Assembly (NCBI GenBank): GCA_046537875.1
Contig: JBKHJZ010000021.1
Coordinates: 1-30,678 of the forward strand
DNA length: 30,678 nucleotides
DNA from: JBKHJZ01 sp046537875
Lineage (GTDB): Bacteria; Actinomycetota; Acidimicrobiia; Acidimicrobiales; VFJN01
Reading direction: 5' to 3'
Below, piece after piece: positions 28,498-30,678 of the stretch. The number at the start of each line of letters is the position of its first letter. Position 1 is the first letter of the stretch. The translations under genes and the position numbers were made by a program. The notes under the pieces were generated by a model. The model ran no database searches. It was not told where the DNA came from and saw only the letters and a list, made by a program, of their open reading frames with translations.

Positions 28498-28551
28498 GGC
28501 GTGCGGTCACCCCGGTCGCAGTGATGCGTGCGGTGCCAGCGGTCGGCGCGG

Positions 28552-30633
28552 TCACCCGCGGTCCGGCCGCTGCCCGACCGACTGGGCCTGGATCGCGGTG
28601 ATCGCGACCGTGTTGACGATGTCCCGCACCGTCGCGCCGCGGGACAGGTCGTTCACCGGCTTGTTCAGGCCCTGCAGCACCGGGCCCACGGCCACGGCGC
28701 CCGCCGAGCGCTGGACCGCCTTGTAGGTGTTGTTGCCGGTGTTGAGGTCGGGGAACACGAACACCGTCGCCCGACCGGCGACGTGCGACCCCGGGAGCTT
28801 GGCCCGGGCGACCGACGCGTCGACCGCGGCGTCGTACTGGATCGGGCCGTCGACCGACAGGTCGGGCCGGCGCTGGACGACCAGCTCGGTCGCACGGCGG
28901 ACCTTGTCGACGTCGGCGCCCGCCGCCGACTCGCCGGTGGCGTACGACAGCATGGCCACGCGCGGCTCGACGCCGAACTCGGCGGCGGTCTCCGCCGAGG
29001 AGATCGCGATGTCGGCGAGCTGCTCGGCGGTCGGGTCGCGGACCACGGCGCAGTCGCCGTACACGAGCACGCGGTCCTCGAGGCACATGAAGAACACCGA
29101 CGACGCGATCGAGGTGCCCGCCCGGGTGCGGATGATCTCGAAGGCCGGCGTGATCGTGTGGGCGGTCGTGTGCGCGGCACCGGAGACCATGCCGTCGGCC
29201 TCCCCGGTGTGCACCATCATCGTGCCGAAGTACGAGCCGACCTGGACGATCTCTCGCGCCCGCTCGAGCGTGACGCCCCGGTGCCGGCGCAACCGGGCGT
29301 ACTCGGCGGCGAACGGCTCGAGCAGCCCCGAGGTGGCGATGTCGACCACCCGGGCGCCGGCGATGTCGAGGCCCAGGTCGGCGGCGCGGGACCGCACCTC
29401 GCCCTCCACCCCCAGCAGCACGATGTCGGCGACCTGCCGGGACAGCAGGGTGGAGGCCGCGCGAAGGATGCGCTCGTCGCTGCTCTCGGGCAGCACGACG
29501 CGCCGGCGGTCCGCCCGGGCCCGCTCGAGCAGCATCGACTCGAACATCAGCGGCGTGACCACGTCGCTGCGCGGCACGTCGAGCTGCCGCACGAGCGACT
29601 CCGGGTCGATGTGCGTCTCGAACACGCCCAGCGCGGTGTCGATCTTCCGCTGGGTGCCGCGAGCGAGCGTCCCGCGGGTGGAGGCGACGAGGCCCGCCGT
29701 CTCGTAGGTCTCGTGCGGCGTGACCATGACCGGCAGGCCCCGCCCGAGCTGCCTGACCAGGTCGACCACGGGTGGCGGCGGGCGGAAGCCGCCGTTGAGC
29801 ACGACACCCGACAGCGAGGGCAGCCCGTCGGCGGCGTGGGCGCTGGCCAGGGCGATGAGGACGTCCGGGCGGTCGCCGGCGACGATGCACAGCTGGCCGT
29901 CGTGCAGCCGCTCCAGCACGTGCTCGGCGCTCATGGCGCACACCAGGGTGTCCTCCGCCTCGCGCGCGAGCAGGGCGTCGTCGCCGATGATCAGGTCGCC
30001 CCCGAGGACGGCCATGAGGTCGGCCAGGATCGGCGCCGACAGCAGCGGCACCTCGGGGAGCGCCCAGGTGGGCAGGCCGAGGCCCGCGAGGCGGTCCCGC
30101 ACGGCGGCGAGCCGGGCCGGGTCGCACCGGTTGGCGAACACCCCGATCGTCGTGGCATGGCTCTGCCGGATCTCGGTCGTCGCCATCTCGGCGACCCGCA
30201 CGATGTCCCCGGGCGTGCGGTCGAGGCCGCGCACCACGAGCAGCACCGGCGCGCCGAGGTTGGCGGCGATGCGGGCGTTGAACGTCAGCTCGGTCGGCGT
30301 GGCCACGTCGGTGTAGTCGGACCCGACGACCACCACGGTCTCGCACTCGGCGTCCAGGGGGCGGTAGCGGTCGACGATCGTGGCCATCGCGGCGTCGGGG
30401 TCGTCGTGCACGTCGTCGTAGGTGACGCCGATGCAGGCGTCGTAGGGCAGGTCGGCAGCGGCGTGGCGGAGCAGCAGCGACACCACCGGGTCGTCGCGCC
30501 CGCTGGAGCGCGTGACCGGGCGGTAGACGCCCACGGTCCCCACCCGCCGCGTGAACGTGTCGATCAGGCCGAGAGCGACGAGGGACTTGCCCGTGTAACC
30601 CTCGGGCGATGCGACGTAGATGCTGCGCGCCAC
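28552..30633 (-). CDS. pta: Phosphate acetyltransferase, long form
   Basis: A 693-residue phosphate acetyltransferase converting acetyl-CoA and phosphate to acetyl phosphate and CoA. It has the long three-part form: an N-terminal P-loop/BioD-like domain (YVASPEGYTGKSLVALGLID near 6-25), a DRTGG domain in the middle (about 215-330, CIVAGDRPDVLIALASA), and the C-terminal catalytic domain from ~370 (RRVVLPESSDERILRAASTL, GTMMVHTGEADGMVSGAAHT, FVFPDLNTGNNTYKAVQRSA, GPVLQGLNKPVNDLSRGAT). Those last motifs are diagnostic for Pta. GTG at 30633 is the start. No ackA is visible; it could lie upstream beyond the window edge. With acetate kinase it would balance acetyl-CoA produced by the nearby beta-oxidation-type genes. 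Confidence 0.96.
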   Translation of the reverse strand: MARSIYVASPEGYTGKSLVALGLIDTFTRRVGTVGVYRPVTRSSGRDDPVVSLLLRHAAADLPYDACIGVTYDDVHDDPDAAMATIVDRYRPLDAECETVVVVGSDYTDVATPTELTFNARIAANLGAPVLLVVRGLDRTPGDIVRVAEMATTEIRQSHATTIGVFANRCDPARLAAVRDRLAGLGLPTWALPEVPLLSAPILADLMAVLGGDLIIGDDALLAREAEDTLVCAMSAEHVLERLHDGQLCIVAGDRPDVLIALASAHAADGLPSLSGVVLNGGFRPPPPVVDLVRQLGRGLPVMVTPHETYETAGLVASTRGTLARGTQRKIDTALGVFETHIDPESLVRQLDVPRSDVVTPLMFESMLLERARADRRRVVLPESSDERILRAASTLLSRQVADIVLLGVEGEVRSRAADLGLDIAGARVVDIATSGLLEPFAAEYARLRRHRGVTLERAREIVQVGSYFGTMMVHTGEADGMVSGAAHTTAHTITPAFEIIRTRAGTSIASSVFFMCLEDRVLVYGDCAVVRDPTAEQLADIAISSAETAAEFGVEPRVAMLSYATGESAAGADVDKVRRATELVVQRRPDLSVDGPIQYDAAVDASVARAKLPGSHVAGRATVFVFPDLNTGNNTYKAVQRSAGAVAVGPVLQGLNKPVNDLSRGATVRDIVNTVAITAIQAQSVGQRPDRG

Positions 30634-30678
30634 GAATGCAGTGTTGCCCGCCGGCGCCCGGACGCGTCGCCCCGCTCG

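Noticed and set aside
28498..28551. Repeated CGGTCACCC between PIG-L and pta as a possible terminator
   Set aside because: The copies are direct, not inverted, so they do not form a hairpin with each other.
1..30678. CRISPR arrays, insertion sequences, prophage genes, tRNAs
   Set aside because: No regular spaced repeats, transposase or integrase motifs, or tRNA-like cloverleaf were noticed; the repeats found are short local duplications or gene paralogy.

Overview
The window is about 30.7 kb of very GC-rich DNA with frequent GTG starts, many 4-base GTGA stop/start overlaps and abundant acyl-CoA enzymes. This suggests an environmental actinobacterium. An Acidimicrobiia- or mycobacteria-like lipid or steroid degrader is my inference; no rRNA or marker gene fixes the taxonomy. 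I saw no tRNA, rRNA, CRISPR array, insertion sequence or prophage gene. No intergenic stretch exceeds about 240 bases.

Layout. (1) Bases 1-5045, minus strand: a tightly overlapping operon running periplasmic-binding-fold protein > MaoC-like double hotdog protein > crotonase > acyl-CoA dehydrogenase > acyl-CoA synthetase (cut by the window edge). It is divergent from a FadD3-like acyl-CoA ligase (5190-6773). (2) 6825-8453 minus: a CaiC-like AMP-binding ligase. (3) 8646-9262: a Phd/PIN toxin-antitoxin pair. (4) 9270-11317: a NIPSNAP/dimeric-barrel-like protein and a family III CoA-transferase. (5) 11386-17132: two tandem paralogous crotonases, a thiamine-diphosphate-enzyme-like protein that looks non-catalytic, a TetR regulator, a further crotonase and a cytochrome P450. 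(6) 17184-20938: a thioesterase, an ECF41-type sigma factor preceded by a 40-residue relic of its usual epimerase partner, a RibD/DHFR-like reductase divergent from a TetR regulator, and a GNAT acetyltransferase. (7) 21052-23054: a TetR regulator coupled to a PaaK-like adenylate-forming enzyme. (8) 23223-30633: a large AfsR/SARP-type regulator, an atypical acyl-CoA dehydrogenase divergent from a PIG-L deacetylase, and phosphate acetyltransferase.

How it may work together. The ligases, dehydrogenases, MaoC protein, crotonases, CoA-transferase and P450 fit oxidation, CoA activation and beta-oxidation-like breakdown of a hydrophobic acid; the substrate cannot be read from sequence. The strongest new observation is that five intergenic 14-mers fit YGAAYNNNNRTTCA. 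They lie upstream of the binding-protein operon and FadD3-like gene, the CoA-transferase, the crotonase pair, the TetR/crotonase pair and the P450. This suggests one TetR (14248-14919) governs a dispersed local regulon. The second is a spacing-perfect ECF41-type promoter (TGTCACA-N16-CGTC) in front of the degenerate epimerase relic and sigma gene. The other two TetR genes each have their own distinct palindromes.
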